A stretch of DNA of 64,000 nucleotides from Pezicula radicicola (taxonomy: Eukaryota; Ascomycota; Leotiomycetes; Helotiales; Dermateaceae): positions 88,630 to 152,629 of the forward strand of contig PDUO01000018.1 of NCBI GenBank assembly GCA_003008705.1. The letters run 5' to 3'. The notes below the pieces were generated by a model that was not told the DNA's origin, did no database searches, and saw only the letters and a program-made list of their open reading frames with translations. The position numbers and the translations under genes were made by a program. Of the stretch, positions 46,282 through 57,739 are shown in pieces (the first letter of the stretch is position 1; each line of letters starts with the position of its first letter).

Positions 46282-46449
46282 ATGGATGACATCATCGTTA
46301 TCCCACACTTCTTCGTCTTCAACTCTGGCTGTCTGGTGGCTCTCGCTATCTTGATCATCATACTGGTTATGACCAAGATCTGGATGATGGTGAGGGCTTT
46401 CCCAACGGATGCCGAGTTGGCCATGTATCGGAATGCGGATATGTGTTGA
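46282..46449 (+). CDS. possible single-pass membrane micro-protein, 55 aa
   Basis: An ATG-led frame of 55 codons encodes a short N-terminus, one strongly hydrophobic helix (residues about 15-38, ending LVMTKIWMM) and a polar tail (FPTDAELAMYRNADMC). The helix has the length and flanks of a true membrane segment. A complete intron signature follows at 46502..46561 (GTAAGT, CACTGAC, TTTAG) and leads into a long open frame, so the transcription unit may be larger, with this frame as a first exon or an upstream ORF. Family unknown. Confidence 0.4.
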   Translation: MDDIIVIPHFFVFNSGCLVALAILIIILVMTKIWMMVRAFPTDAELAMYRNADMC

Positions 46450-46561
46450 AAGGTGGAACTGCTTCCCTGATGTCATGAATATATAGAATTCTGGAAAATT
46501 CGTAAGTTGACATTGCTCCTGTGAAGAATATGCTCTTGGAATAGCACTGACTGAAGTTTAG

Positions 46562-46926
46562 AATTACCGTTGGATGGAATCCTGCGTTGTCGCCCACAGG
46601 CCTCGAAAGCTCTACTTGAAGTATTGAGTGAGGTCGCCATCGAGGTTTCGATCTACTTTGCCGCTGTTCGAATGCCTGGGACCAAGTATGTCTTTGGGAG
46701 GATTTATGGCACACATGAGTCTCGAAGTCTGTTGTTGGTAGTAGCACTGTGGAAGCTTGATGTTGACTTTCAGTCCGAGTGTGAAGGAGTAGACTCACTG
46801 CTCGGAGACTGTTGGAATTATCAAAAGCACCCAAACGGCCTTGAGGTACGAGACTTTATGAGACGGTATCTGAAGAGAAGGATAGCATTCGTATTGATTG
46901 GAAAGCTTACTGAATGTAAAAAATAA
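46562..46926 (+). CDS. open frame after an intron signature, about 120 codons, unresolved gene part
   Basis: After the 60-nt intron-like interval 46502..46561, a frame stays open to the stop at 46924-46926 and reads LPLDGILRCRPQASKALLEV ... RRYLKRRIAFVLIGKL. It has no ATG at its start, so it would have to be a terminal exon. Through the intron it continues back to HEYIEFWKI and a TGA at 46468-46470, with an ATATAG acceptor-like site at 46481-46486. No first exon in a matching phase was found, and the relation to the micro-protein at 46282 is unclear. Confidence 0.25.
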
Positions 46927-48812
46927 GATCATTACTTGTAGTCTGAGAATTCAGAGTGAGACGGGTGAGAGCATTCCCTGAAACACTACTTTTAAAAGCA
47001 ATATAGATTTAGTTTAGTACTTGCAGATGCAAAACCCCAGAAGTATTGCTAGATATATCCTCTTTAATTGTCTTTGCGAACGTCTTGAACCTGTCTTATT
47101 GTCCACCTCAAATACAGACAAAACACAAGCTCTATAGAAGGACTGTCATTAGCTACCTACGTTAGGGGAAAGATAATATTGATCGATACTAGATTATCAC
47201 CCTTCTGTGCGTGCGTCTGTTCTAGCAACAGAGAATTGGCTGACCAAGTAAATATAGAGAGAGAGTTGAACGAAAGTAAAATGGTCTCTTCATACTGTAC
47301 ATCTGCCTTCCATTCTAGGAGCTAATTACTAACTATATATAAACCTAAGAATCTACTCACTCATTTAGATTACTATCAGCTATTTTTCTCGTCTTAGAAG
47401 CTGATAAACCATTCATATAAATGAGAATAATCATGTGATTATCTTCCTACAAATAGCCCCTAGCCCATTTCCACACACTTAGTTTTACACAGAATACAAC
47501 ACCACTTTGCCCATCCATATATTGCTCCCTCAAACAACCATTCCGTTCGACATAAAAACCTAAAAGCAAATACAGATAATAATTTGTTTGTGAATCAAGA
47601 TTTATTCTTCTTGTCTTGACAAGTACCGACAGGTGAAACGTTAAGACAGGTATAACGAAATTTATCCCAGACATTGCCTCATATTACACCCCCACGGGAC
47701 CCATACAAAGCACCCCTCAAACTTCCACCTCAATCTCAAATCTCGCTCTCCTATTCTCCGTTTCGTATCCCCAGTATCCCTCAATTCCCCAAATCTAACC
47801 TTCAAAATTAAGGGCTCCTCTGACGCATTCTCATCACTACCGAGACAAACCCCAGCAGCGGCTCTCCCTAGGGCCATAATCCCAGTCGTTGTCATAACCA
47901 ACTGAATAAAATTGTTATCCTTGGCTACGGCACTATTTTTACTCAACACCCAAGCACCTAGACCAAGGATGAGGAAAAGAGAGAGGACATAAGGGTTGAG
48001 GAGACGAAGAGGTGTTGACTGAGGACAATTGTGCAGTGTTTGTAGTAATTGCCGATTAGGGAGAGTGGGATGCCGAGGAGGATTTCATTTAGGTAATTTA
48101 GTGTTATGGCGAAAGAAATGATGTCGAATCCTATGTGTATTGTGTTGCGAAGGAGGTTATGGCATTAGTAGAGAAGGGCGAAAGTTGCCTTTAGAGTGGC
48201 TAGCCTGCTGAGAGAAAGAGCCTCAGCTTCAGCAGACACATCCATAGCTATGACTGTATAGACTGACACTGCAGACCAATCAACTCAGCTTCAGCCGTCA
48301 GTAATTTTTGCCGTCTTAAGATCCTCTACCTAGGAGATATAATACACTCGTTAGCCGCAGAACTGGGGATCCTCTTAGATCGGGCCTTAAATATTGTTGG
48401 CTTTATTCCACAAAGAAGCGTTCCAATAACCCAGCACATCAGGACTCGAAAGTAGGTAGAGGCTAAAGTAAGGACAAAATCTACTTCTCGAATTAAAAGT
48501 ACACTAAGCGAGTCAACCAAGGATTAAAAAGACTATATAAGCACTTGCTAACAGTAGATACCTACTGATTCCGATATCCAACTAATCTTACTACTTTTGT
48601 AATAGCTAGCTATCTTACCAGGGAAGTATTACCTCCTTCCTTCCCTAATACAGCCATTGAAGTAACCTCCATTCTCGCTTAGCCCAAAAAGTCAAAAGGG
48701 TCAACATCCACAACCACAACTCAAAACTCCTCCTCCAAAAAGACAACGACTCCAAATCAAAACCCCCAAAAAATCACAAGCTCCAAAATCTAAAGGAGAA
48801 AAAAAAATGAAT
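46927..48812. other. AT-rich intergenic region, no gene seen
   Basis: Short minus-strand frames at 47447-47949 and 48326-48520 begin without convincing context. The region has the low GC of the preceding gene-poor block. Confidence 0.5.
48797..48806 (-). terminator. RNA polymerase III T-run terminator of the tRNA
   Basis: A run of T residues on the minus strand (A run on plus) begins about 7 nt after the tRNA 3' end, as expected for Pol III termination. Confidence 0.8.
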
Positions 48813-48909
48813 TGGAGAACCTAAGGATTGAACTCAGGACCTTTCCCATATGGCATCCACATTAACTCTGCGGTGCGAAGGGAACGCGCTACCTCTGCGC
48901 CAGTTCCCC
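48813..48909 (-). tRNA. tRNA-Ala(CGC), intron-containing
   Basis: The 97-nt minus-strand sequence folds as a complete tRNA. The acceptor stem GGGGAAC pairs with GTTCTCC and includes a G3:U70 pair, the alanine identity element, with discriminator A73. The D-stem is GCGC/GCGC, the anticodon stem TTCCC/GGGAA, the T-stem CTGAG/CTTAG with loop TTCAATC. The anticodon loop is TT-CGC-A, then a 25-nt intron at 48873..48849 in the standard position after base 37, then T38. Anticodon CGC reads the alanine codon GCG. A Pol III T-run follows. Confidence 0.95.
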
Positions 48910-49745
48910 ATTTATTTGTTTGTTGTTTGTTGACAGAAACCCTTTAACTTAAATTATAAATGATTGTGGCCGGGAATTTCTTTAGTAAATAGGGAAGGAA
49001 GGGACTTGAGAGTTAAGTTGTCGTTGTCCCTTCCGTTTTCGGTTAATATAAGGAATAGGGGTGGTCATGTGTTCCAAAGTTGGACGCGTCGGGTCGGTCT
49101 CTCTCACTTTCACTTTCACGTTTTGAAACTTTGTTAGTTATCTTTAGACTTGAAATGATACTATAACGAGATAATAGTAGGTTTGAAGCTGCTGGTTTGA
49201 ATAATAGAGGTTTCATTTATCTAAATATGACTGAAGTATATCAAATACTATTCTCTAGACGATATGACCCTTCTATCTATGTGAAATTTGAAGCCCAGAA
49301 CGACTCTTAATACTGACTCTCAAGTGTCGTCTTTTGAGCTCACAGATAAACCTCACTTGGTTGCTCGTGTAAGGTTCTACCATCTTATAATACATTGATA
49401 TTCTCTAACAGCTCCAACTTGTCCAAGTAACAGCTGGAAGTCTGCTGACACTTGTGACCGAGGCCTCTCTGGTTAGAAAGTAGAAGTGGTAATTATAATA
49501 CGAGCACTTGAAGCCTAGCGACAAACCATCTTTTTTAACAGTGAATAGATCTGATATTTACAAATATACTACACTATATAGGTACCTCTATATAAACTCC
49601 ATCCCTTTATGAACTCCGTTATTTTCATTAAGTATCTCATGTCCCATACCATAAGCCGTAATCCGTGAACCATTACCCATTAACACCGTAAAGTCATACT
49701 CTGTAAAAATCCATACAGGACGACAAACAAAAGCTGTCATAACTG
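48910..49745. other. intergenic, AT-rich, no gene seen
   Basis: The 5' flank of the tRNA gene and the 3' flank of the DUF3433 gene. Nothing else is supported. Confidence 0.5.
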
Positions 49746-52314
49746 TCACCGCCCTGTGAGCACCATAACCTCCTGAGCACCAGCCCTTCCTATCTTTTCA
49801 ATGCCCAAGCATTCTTTTCCGTATCGTCCCATATACACACCAAAGGCAAACCTCGCTTCCCCACCTTCCCTCTGTGTCGCCATTAACCTTGTCACCAGGT
49901 TCGTTTTCGTCTTCGGAGCTCTGAATGGAGGATCGTCCACCACCCGGCTTGCATGGACGAAGCTGATAATTTCAGCGAGACAGTTTACGTCATGTGGCAA
50001 GTGCATTTCATGCCTTTTGGGAATGAGGAGTAGCAGCGCAAGAACGTATAGAATAAGGAGGATAAGGAGGATGTAGAACGAGGTCAAGTTCGGAATCATG
50101 CGTACATAACCCGATGGGGTCGTGAGGGCGAAGAATAAACCCCCGGAGAGTACTGGGAGGAGGATGAAGAGGAAGGAGCAGAGTGATAGAATGGCCACTC
50201 GATAATGACCTGCACGAAAGGCAGACAGTGTGCAGGAAATTGGGAGTCTCGCTGGGTAGTCGAGGAGGAGGGATTGCTCTGCTGTTGCACCCTCCTGGTG
50301 GGCTAGCTCAGCCCAGGGTTGTAGTTTTCGGAAGGCCATATCCAGAGGGCGAAAGAGGAGGTAGAGAATAATGCCAAGAAGCGAAGGTACAAAGCTATAT
50401 AAGAAGTTTGCTGGAGAGAAGCCGGCGGAATTCGCTAATGCGGAAACTTGAGGCGGGAATCCTTTGCGGAGAGCGGTAGATGGCAGGAAGGATACTATGA
50501 TCAAAGCCAAGAGGATCACAGACGCGGCCACAGCCCAGAAAATGACAAATGTATCTCGAAGGTACCAGGGAACGTAGCGAAACCGTGTGTTCGTGCTGTA
50601 CAAGTCTGCCACACTCTCTATGTCCGCTGAATTGTAAACTCCATAGGGTTTCTCGTGAATCTTGCCATCGGATAGTATGTAGCGACGTGTCGAGGCGCCT
50701 ATTTCTCCAATGCAATGGAACATGGCTTGCGTTCGAGGTATCCTCCAATAACCTAGACGGTCGCTTCGTAACCCAAGCCGGTCCCGAATCTCCTGTTTGT
50801 TGTGCATGATCTCCGTCCGAGGCAAGTCCCTTAAACAGTTGCTTCGAGGCAATAATGCTATGATGTCGGCCAACGATCGAGGGTCCCACATAAGTCCTGT
50901 GGTGCGCCGGAAGAAGAATGCGCAAGTAAAAATTGCAGCCGCCATGATAATAATATAGAACCCAACTAGGGTCCATGCAACACCTTGGACAGCAGTCCAT
51001 CGCCAACCGCCTCCTGTTGGTAGCACTGCAAAAAGACAACTCTGAAGGGGTATCGTGAAAACCGCGAGCCAAAAACACAAATTGCAAATATCAATCTTTG
51101 AGTAACCAACCCATCTCGGCAATAACAAGCTCTTCGGGTATATATCAAGGAAGAGCGCGTCTGCGCGGTCGTCTGGATCTTCCATTGCCATAAAGACGTA
51201 TGGCATGATCCTCGTGATAGCATCCATAATACCCTGAATATATAGAAAAATGACTGCTGCAAGTATTTGCGGTAAAAATCCGAACAAAAAATAACTCCCC
51301 GAATATATACCTGTATACTTCATAAGTCCTTCATGTTGACTAGAGTAGACAGCGGAAACTATGATGGCGATGATCATAAGAAGACATAAAAAAGACAACG
51401 TTATCATTGAAAGGGTTCGTAAAATCATAGGGACGAACGTAAGGTCGGGGTATCGTGGAGTATCGACAGGAGGCGACACAGGTATGAGGAATTCGGAGTC
51501 TCCCGATGTGAGACGCTTCAGAGCTTCTGTAGATATTGCGTTGGAGTGATTTGAGAGTGGCCGTGTTGGGTTGAATTTGAACAAACCGCCCTCGTCCAAA
51601 GATAATGCACGTTCTTTCCTTGCAGCTGCACGTTCTTTCCTAAGTTCCTCGCTTCTTTTGGGCTGTATATAACCCAAACCTTGATCTGATATAATGCGGG
51701 CGACTGGATATGAATCGGCGCTTGATCCAGTGGGAGGTCGCTCAATGGCTCTGATATCCTCATCCCGAGTCAGTTGCTCAATAGCAAAGCGTATGTATGG
51801 TGTATCGTCATTGTTGGGAGTCGGCGGACCAGAAGAATCTATTTCCTCTTTCATCTTTGGTCTTTCCGAACCTTGAGCCTCGACGCTCCTGATCTGTTCT
51901 TCGTCGAATCGCACAACCTGGGAGGCCGTAGATGCCCGCGACACTTCATTGAAACCAGCTGGACCTGAATTCTGGGTTGCAGGGGCTCGCGGTGTCATTG
52001 GGGGTGTCAAAAGTCGTTGTGTTGGATGTGACGGAGATGTCGCCCACCTAATCACTGTCTCTGGTCTTGAAATGTTCGGTGTTATTGTTGAAGAGACATC
52101 ATCATCGTGGAAAGGTAACTGAGTAGGCGTAACAGAGAGTTGAGAAGTGTTGGTTTGCAATTGGGGGCGGTTATCTTTTCTGAAATTAGCACAGAAGCCG
52201 AAGAACAACGCATCAGGACAATACTTACGCTGTACAATTCTCAGGTCGAGTTCTCCGAAATTCATCCTGTATGCACCTCGGCCGATAGCTCATGCAGCGT
52301 GCTGGAGAATGCAT
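49746..52314 (-). CDS. DUF3433 multi-pass membrane protein, 839 aa
   Basis: Exons 52314..52229 and 52179..49746. The 49-nt intron (GTAAGT ... GTGCTAAT ... TTTCAG) joins a start at 52314 (MHSPARCMSYRPRC) in a different frame from the unspliced one; without splicing, a frame from 52265 also stays open, which could mislead gene callers. Residues 1-270 are a polar, Pro/Ser-rich cytosolic domain. Then come two similar halves, each with paired hydrophobic helices and the family's W-x-LP-type sequences (PRSLADIIALLPRSN; HDVNCLAEIISFVH). This arrangement is what I know as Pfam DUF3433, a fungus-specific membrane family of unknown function. About 9-10 membrane segments are visible. Confidence 0.88.
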
Positions 52315-52927
52315 TTTGACGTCCGCTGCCTACAGTATAAGTGGAGGAGAACAGTTACCCTGCTGAGGGGGGCTGGGAGACCTAGCTTCCTAGCCATCTG
52401 ATTTTCAACCCATGGTCAAAGTGATGGAGATTTCTAGAGGATCAAACGCTCGTCTTTTCACAAAAGATCAATGCGATATCTGATCTACTCATACGTGTAG
52501 ATCCAGCCTTTCCCATGAGATGTATATTTAGGCAATTCAAGTTTCGATTTGAGCTTCTTCAGGTTCTCCCACTTCATCAAGGCATCGAGAAAGTTGGTGA
52601 ACCTTAAGCGCAAGGCAACGAACCATGTTCCGGAAGATTGCATCAGAACTTACCTACCTACCTTACCTGACCTAAGGTTCTTTGTATCGTAGAAAACGCC
52701 TGCTTGTATACACATGGTTCCATCGTAGGGTCATCTACATGGCCTAGTTTACACATCGTGAAGGACGAGGCTGAGCTCATTAAACTATAGGTACTTTGCA
52801 CGTCCACAAAGGTAGGTACAAGTATGACAGGGTCACGTGGCTCAAAGCTTACAGGACCCAAGCAAAATACACGGCTGCAATGAACTAAGTGGTAGCATCT
52901 CTACAACACCATCTCTTTCTTCGCACG
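52315..52927. other. divergent promoter region between DUF3433 and SCO1 genes
   Basis: The two start codons, on opposite strands, are 613 bp apart. The region holds a TCACGTGG E-box about 90 bp before the SCO1 ATG and tandem TACCT words near 52652-52666. Confidence 0.5.
52832..52840. promoter_or_regulatory. E-box-like GTCACGTGG upstream of SCO1
   Basis: A CACGTG core about 90 bp before the SCO1 start codon, within a divergent promoter. Cbf1-type bHLH factors recognise this core; the assignment is by position only. Confidence 0.4.
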
Positions 52928-53982
52928 ATGCCCAAGCCAATTGCGCCTAGTCGCACACTCCTCTCTACATTCTCACGATGTCTGAAGCGCGATGCTTGCC
53001 CCTTCTTTCCCTCTCAATGCAAGCAGTTTTCCAGCCTTCGAGCTTCAGCTCCACTTCGTACCACAAATCAGTCATGTCCACGCACGAGTATAACTTGTAT
53101 AGCAAGCAAGCAGGCGAGGAATTCTTTCAGCACATCGGCGACGCAGGCATATAAGACTGTTCAAGAACAGCGGTCACGATACCGCTCAGGTGTACGTTAA
53201 TCCCATATCCCGCGGATGATTGCTTTCCTGCTCTTCTTTATGGTCCTCTGTATATCAACTTAAGCTTACATTGATATCTTAGCCCTTCTCATGGAAGGCA
53301 GGTCTTCTATTCCTCTCCTCCGGCGCCGGTCTTATCTTCTATTTTCGATATGAAAAGGAACGCATGGAACGCAAGCGTGTCGCCGAAGCCACAAAAGGTG
53401 TCGGTAAACCCAAGGTTGGAGGCCCATTCGAGCTCCTGGATCAGAATGGGAATAAATTTACGGACAGGGACATGAAGGGAAAATACTCTCTTGTTCGTGT
53501 TATATCTCAAAAAACAAGGGGGGGATTAGACTGACGGGCAACAGGTGTATTTCGGATTTTCGCATTGCCCAGATATCTGCCCCGAAGAACTCGACAAAAT
53601 GGCACAAATGATTGACCTCGTTCGTGCGTCTCCTCTTTATCAAAAGAGCTCCACGCCGCCTCTACTTCCCATCTTCATTACCTGCGACCCAGCTCGAGAC
53701 ACGCCTGCTGTGCTTGCCGAATACCTATCCGAATTCCACCCTTCCCTAGTCGGTTTGACTGGAACTTGGGAACAGATCAAAGGTGTTTGCAAGAGCTATA
53801 GAGTATACTTCTCGACGCCTTCGGGTGTGAAGAAGGGTCAGGACTATTTAGTGGACCACAGCATATATTTTTACTTGATGGATCCAGAGGGAGATTTTGT
53901 GGAGGCTATTGGAAGGCAGCACAGTCCAGAGCAGGCTGCAGCTATTATATTAGGGCATGTAAGGGACTGGGAGAGCAAATAG
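52928..53982 (+). CDS. SCO1: SCO1-type mitochondrial copper chaperone, 303 aa
   Basis: Exons 52928..53191, 53283..53492 and 53545..53982, phase 0 throughout. Donors are GTACGT and GTTCGT. The thioredoxin-like domain carries the copper site CPDIC (Cys166, Cys170) and His263 in VDHSIYFYL. Residues 1-80 are a Ser/Arg-rich, acid-poor mitochondrial presequence. Residues about 94-110 are the single inner-membrane helix, followed by charged EKERMERKR. SCO proteins sit in the inner membrane facing the intermembrane space, receive copper from Cox17 and deliver it to the CuA site of cytochrome oxidase subunit 2. Length fits the family. The Cys motif begins seven residues into exon 3. Confidence 0.95.
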
Positions 53983-55143
53983 GAGGATACATAGACGTAT
54001 CGACAAGAAAGATACCTGTTAAGAGTATTGCTCGGTTGTATAATATTCAGGGTAGGACTAGCAGTAGCTCAAATACACATCTCTGTCCTTAGTCTTACCT
54101 CGGCATGGAACAATGCAGCTGAGGTATGCTGCCTGGAGCAAAGGCTCAGAATAGCACCGCGTGCACCGCTCGAGGATATATGTGGAGGAAGGCTCTGGTC
54201 CAATGGCAACAATATTGAGCGAGATCACAAGCTCTGCGGTTGAGTTTAAGGGATGAAAGAAAAGTTGGTGAAGGCTGTGTTTTGTGGCACAGAGGTAGTT
54301 GGGAGCGATCTCTGTACTTACCATAGGAAAGGTACCTAGTCGCCCGTACAGCAGAGTGACTGAGGTGCTTTCGCCCCCATCACTCCCCAGCCCACTGTAG
54401 AAGGCTAAATGACACTAACTGCAAGCCTCTAGATGTTCGTCCAACCATGGATCAAGCTTTGACTAATTCGGGGAAAATGAAAAAGTTTGAAACAGCGCAA
54501 CTTCCGCAAGTAGGCCTCTTTAGTGTTTATCTCGCCGCACCAGCCACGTCAGCCACCGCACTGTGGGCCGCTAGTAACCAAAGAGAAGCTTGTGTCGTCC
54601 AAGGTTTGGGTTTAGTTTCTTTTTTGTGCATGGTCCCCATGGTCTTCCATCTGGACTATTCTCAGGCAACCTCGGCGGGAACGAGGCACATTACCGCGCG
54701 AGTGACCTCAACACCACCAACTATTTTGCAGCGGATGCGCGCTGAAAATAATCCTCCCCCTGCACACCTCTCTTTTTCTTGCCTCCAGGCGACTCCTGAG
54801 AATGCAAACTACGGTACCTGGGTTTGCATAGGATTAATTTGGGATGTACGTACAGTAAGTGCAATAGTAGGTTGTTATTATCCTGGCAATCTTAATTCTG
54901 ACTCTTTCTTCTCTCCGCATCTTTGTTCGCATAAAGGCTTGAATATTCCCGTGGTGGGCCTTCTCTTTCTTCAAAGCTCCATTATCTCGGTACCTAGGTA
55001 GTGGTGCCTGAAAGACAACATCAAACGAGGAAGGATCGCCACCAGGGCCACAGTTCCCCAGAAGGAAATATCTTTGGGTTCCGCCCGATTCTATTTCCTC
55101 TTTTCTCCTTCCTCCTTCCTTCTCCATCACCACCATTGCAATC
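53983..55143. other. intergenic / promoter of the aspartic protease
   Basis: A 184-codon ATG-led frame at 54447 has a composition unlike protein and is treated as chance. The last 100 bp are CT-rich, as in strong fungal promoters. Confidence 0.45.
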
Positions 55144-56733
55144 ATGAAGTCAACAGTAATGCTTACGGCCGCCGCACTGGGCTCGTCTGCAATGGCAGCC
55201 AATGTCGTGTCAATGAATATTGCACGCAATCCAACAAGCTCAGGACTGTCCCGCAGACATCTGTCGACTCGTGCCACCATCTCAGAGTCTCTGATCAACA
55301 ATATCACGGGAGGAAGTTATATGGCAACAGTTAGTGTTGGTACGCCAGCACAAAAGCTTAATTTGGTGATCGATACTGGCAGCTCTGATGTTTGGCTGCT
55401 GGATGCCAACGCGGATCTGTGTACCGACGAAGTAGCGCAATCTTATTATGGAGGATGTGAGACGACTTGTGAGTGAATATCTGCTATTCTTTTGAAAGTC
55501 ACACATTCTAACATTCTTGCAGTTGATTCCTCCAAATCGTCAACTTTCAAGGTCGTGGACGCTGGCGGATTTGACATACAGTACCAAGATGAGTCAGGAT
55601 CATCCGGTGACTACATAACAGACGACTTCACAATCGGCGAAGCGACAATTAAGAATTTGCAAATGGGCCTTGCCAATTCCACAACTGTTCCTACTGGCCT
55701 GATGGGAATTGGCTACGATACAAATGAAGCCGCGGAATCAATATATCCGAACATCATAGACGAAATGTTCAGCCAAGGTCTCATTAACACCAAGGCCTAC
55801 AGTCTCTATCTCGATGACTTGCAATCATCTACTGGCTCCATAATTTTTGGTGGTCTAGATGCCGACAAGTACCATGGAGACCTGATTGCACTTCCAATTG
55901 CTCCAGATCAAACCGAAGATGGAACTGACGTCTATGCAGAGTTCACAGTGGCGCTCACATCTTTTGGCTACACGGATAGCAATGGGAAGACCACAAACTT
56001 GAGCTTAGGTGGCGCCCAAGCTGTTATCCTTGATTCAGGTACCACGATCACATATATACCTGACGACCTTGCTCTAGACTTGTTCGAATCGATAAGTGCA
56101 GTTGACGACACTTGGAACTCAGGAAATGTGTACGTGGATTGTAAACTTCGTACTTCGAACTCGTCTATGACATTCAACTACGGTTTTGGAGACTTGGACA
56201 CCGTAATCAAAGTCCCTGTGACTGAAGTGGTTTTCGATTTGGATGGGATTTTTGCTCTTCCAGACGGCACGGAGCTCCCCATTCTTCCTTTCAGCGATAG
56301 CGACGCCTGTGGTTTAGGCATCCAGGCTGCGTCCGGTGGACCGAACCTCCTTGGCGATACTTTCCTTAGATCTGCGTACGTTGTGTACGACCTTAGCAAC
56401 AACCAGATTGCACTTGCACAGACCAATTTCAACTCTACTTCGTCTTCTATCGTCGAATTCCAAGCTAGCGCTACAAGTATCCCCAACGTATCTGGTCTCG
56501 CCAGCTCAGTATCTGTGACAGCTACTGTCACAGGGGCTGTTGGTGGTGGAAATGGAGGAAAGACAAGTGGTACCGCCTCAGGAACTAAATCGACTTCTAC
56601 TTCTACCTCCACTGCTAGCAGCAGTAAGAGTGCTGGTGTTGCGTCAGTTCCTGCATTCGATATCTCACGTCTTGCCGTCTTGGGTATTTCGGGCTTCTTT
56701 GCACTTGTAGGAAGCAGTTGGATGTTGAGATGA
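55144..56733 (+). CDS. GPI-anchored aspartic protease, yapsin-like, 511 aa
   Basis: Exons 55144..55468 and 55523..56733 with a 54-nt intron (GTGAGT, TTCTAAC, TTGCAG). Residues 1-19 are a signal peptide. A propeptide follows with a dibasic RR at 37-38. The two catalytic Asp are in VIDTGSSDVW (Asp77) and VILDSGTT (Asp279). LMGIGYD and SGGPNLLGDTFLRSAYVVYDL are typical of pepsin-fold enzymes. The tail is Ser/Thr/Gly-rich (about 430-485), then a hydrophobic C-terminus (LAVLGISGFFALVGSSWMLR), so GPI attachment at the cell surface is expected. Yapsins (family A1) process cell-wall proteins, often after basic residues. The Cys-containing loop after Asp77 (ADLCTDE ... GGCETT) matches the yapsin/candidapepsin group. 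Confidence 0.93.
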
Positions 56734-57739
56734 TCTTTGGATGATTGTATTGGGAAGTTGGTATTAAAATTTGAACGGGCATGATATGGATACGAAAAAG
56801 AAATACCCCGTTATTAAGCGAATAACTGTAATGTAAAAACACACAATAAAGTGTTAAGAGTAACACTAAATTATAATATGAATGCAATTCTTTGTAAAGA
56901 CACGACGTGTGATATGCTAAAGGCAGGCCTAACGCTCCCTGCAGGCAAGCTCAGCACCCCTCGCATGACGAGAAAGAACATGTGAGGTGAGAGGGTGACT
57001 AGCGAACATGAGTTTATACCGTCTCTTGCTCACTACTCACGAAATTATCATCCGTTCTCAATAAATGGGGGGGAAAAGAAAATAGAGGAAATCAGTCTAC
57101 TTTTCCAAGAATGCGTGGCTCATCCTCCATCGTTCCATGCCGTCTTTGCCACTTTGTCCGTCCATACCGAGAGCTTACATTTCTCAAAATTACTGTACGA
57201 TACTCGAATACGATGCAACCGATGGCACTCGGATTCGCTTGCCTCAACGTCTATCAAACACCGTCTCTACCGACCTATGTTCACAATCATCCCTCATATT
57301 GGTTATCACAGGAGAAAAAATGACGATAGAGGAAAATATATGCATATGGCTTCGCTTTTTGCCAGCGGATCTGAGTAAAACCCGAGATGCGAGTCGATCG
57401 GTGTGTCCGTTCGCACCCGTAGCTTCCTCAGCATGCCATGATAGGACCCTACGCAGGGCAGGCTATGCTGTCCAGATACAGGCACCTCATGACCACGAAT
57501 AGTCGCCATGAACTTACTACCTAGGGAAAATCTCTTTCGTACAGAATCACGTAGTAGTCCGTCGAATACTAAAGAAGGCAATGGACCTAGGACCCGACAG
57601 CAGCAATAGCCTTTATATAACTGACCTTGGCATAGAGGTTTAGGCTTTCACTACCCGTTCCAACAGGTTCTGTGGGAAGAATAGAGAAGACTTCAAGCCT
57701 TTCCAACACGTGTTCTGGTAGGCAAGACGCGATTGAGCC
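56734..57739. other. intergenic, no gene seen
   Basis: Overlapping plus frames near 57000-57500 are mutually inconsistent and carry no domain. It contains the promoter of the Zn2Cys6 gene. Confidence 0.45.

Noticed and set aside
46367..46834. Minus-strand 155-codon frame
   Set aside because: It does not start with ATG, and the plus strand carries a complete intron signature in the same place, so a minus-strand gene is unlikely.
54447..55001. ATG-led 184-codon frame upstream of the aspartic protease
   Set aside because: Composition is rich in Trp, Cys and His with no domain or conserved-looking block, no splice support, and it occupies the protease promoter. Treated as chance.
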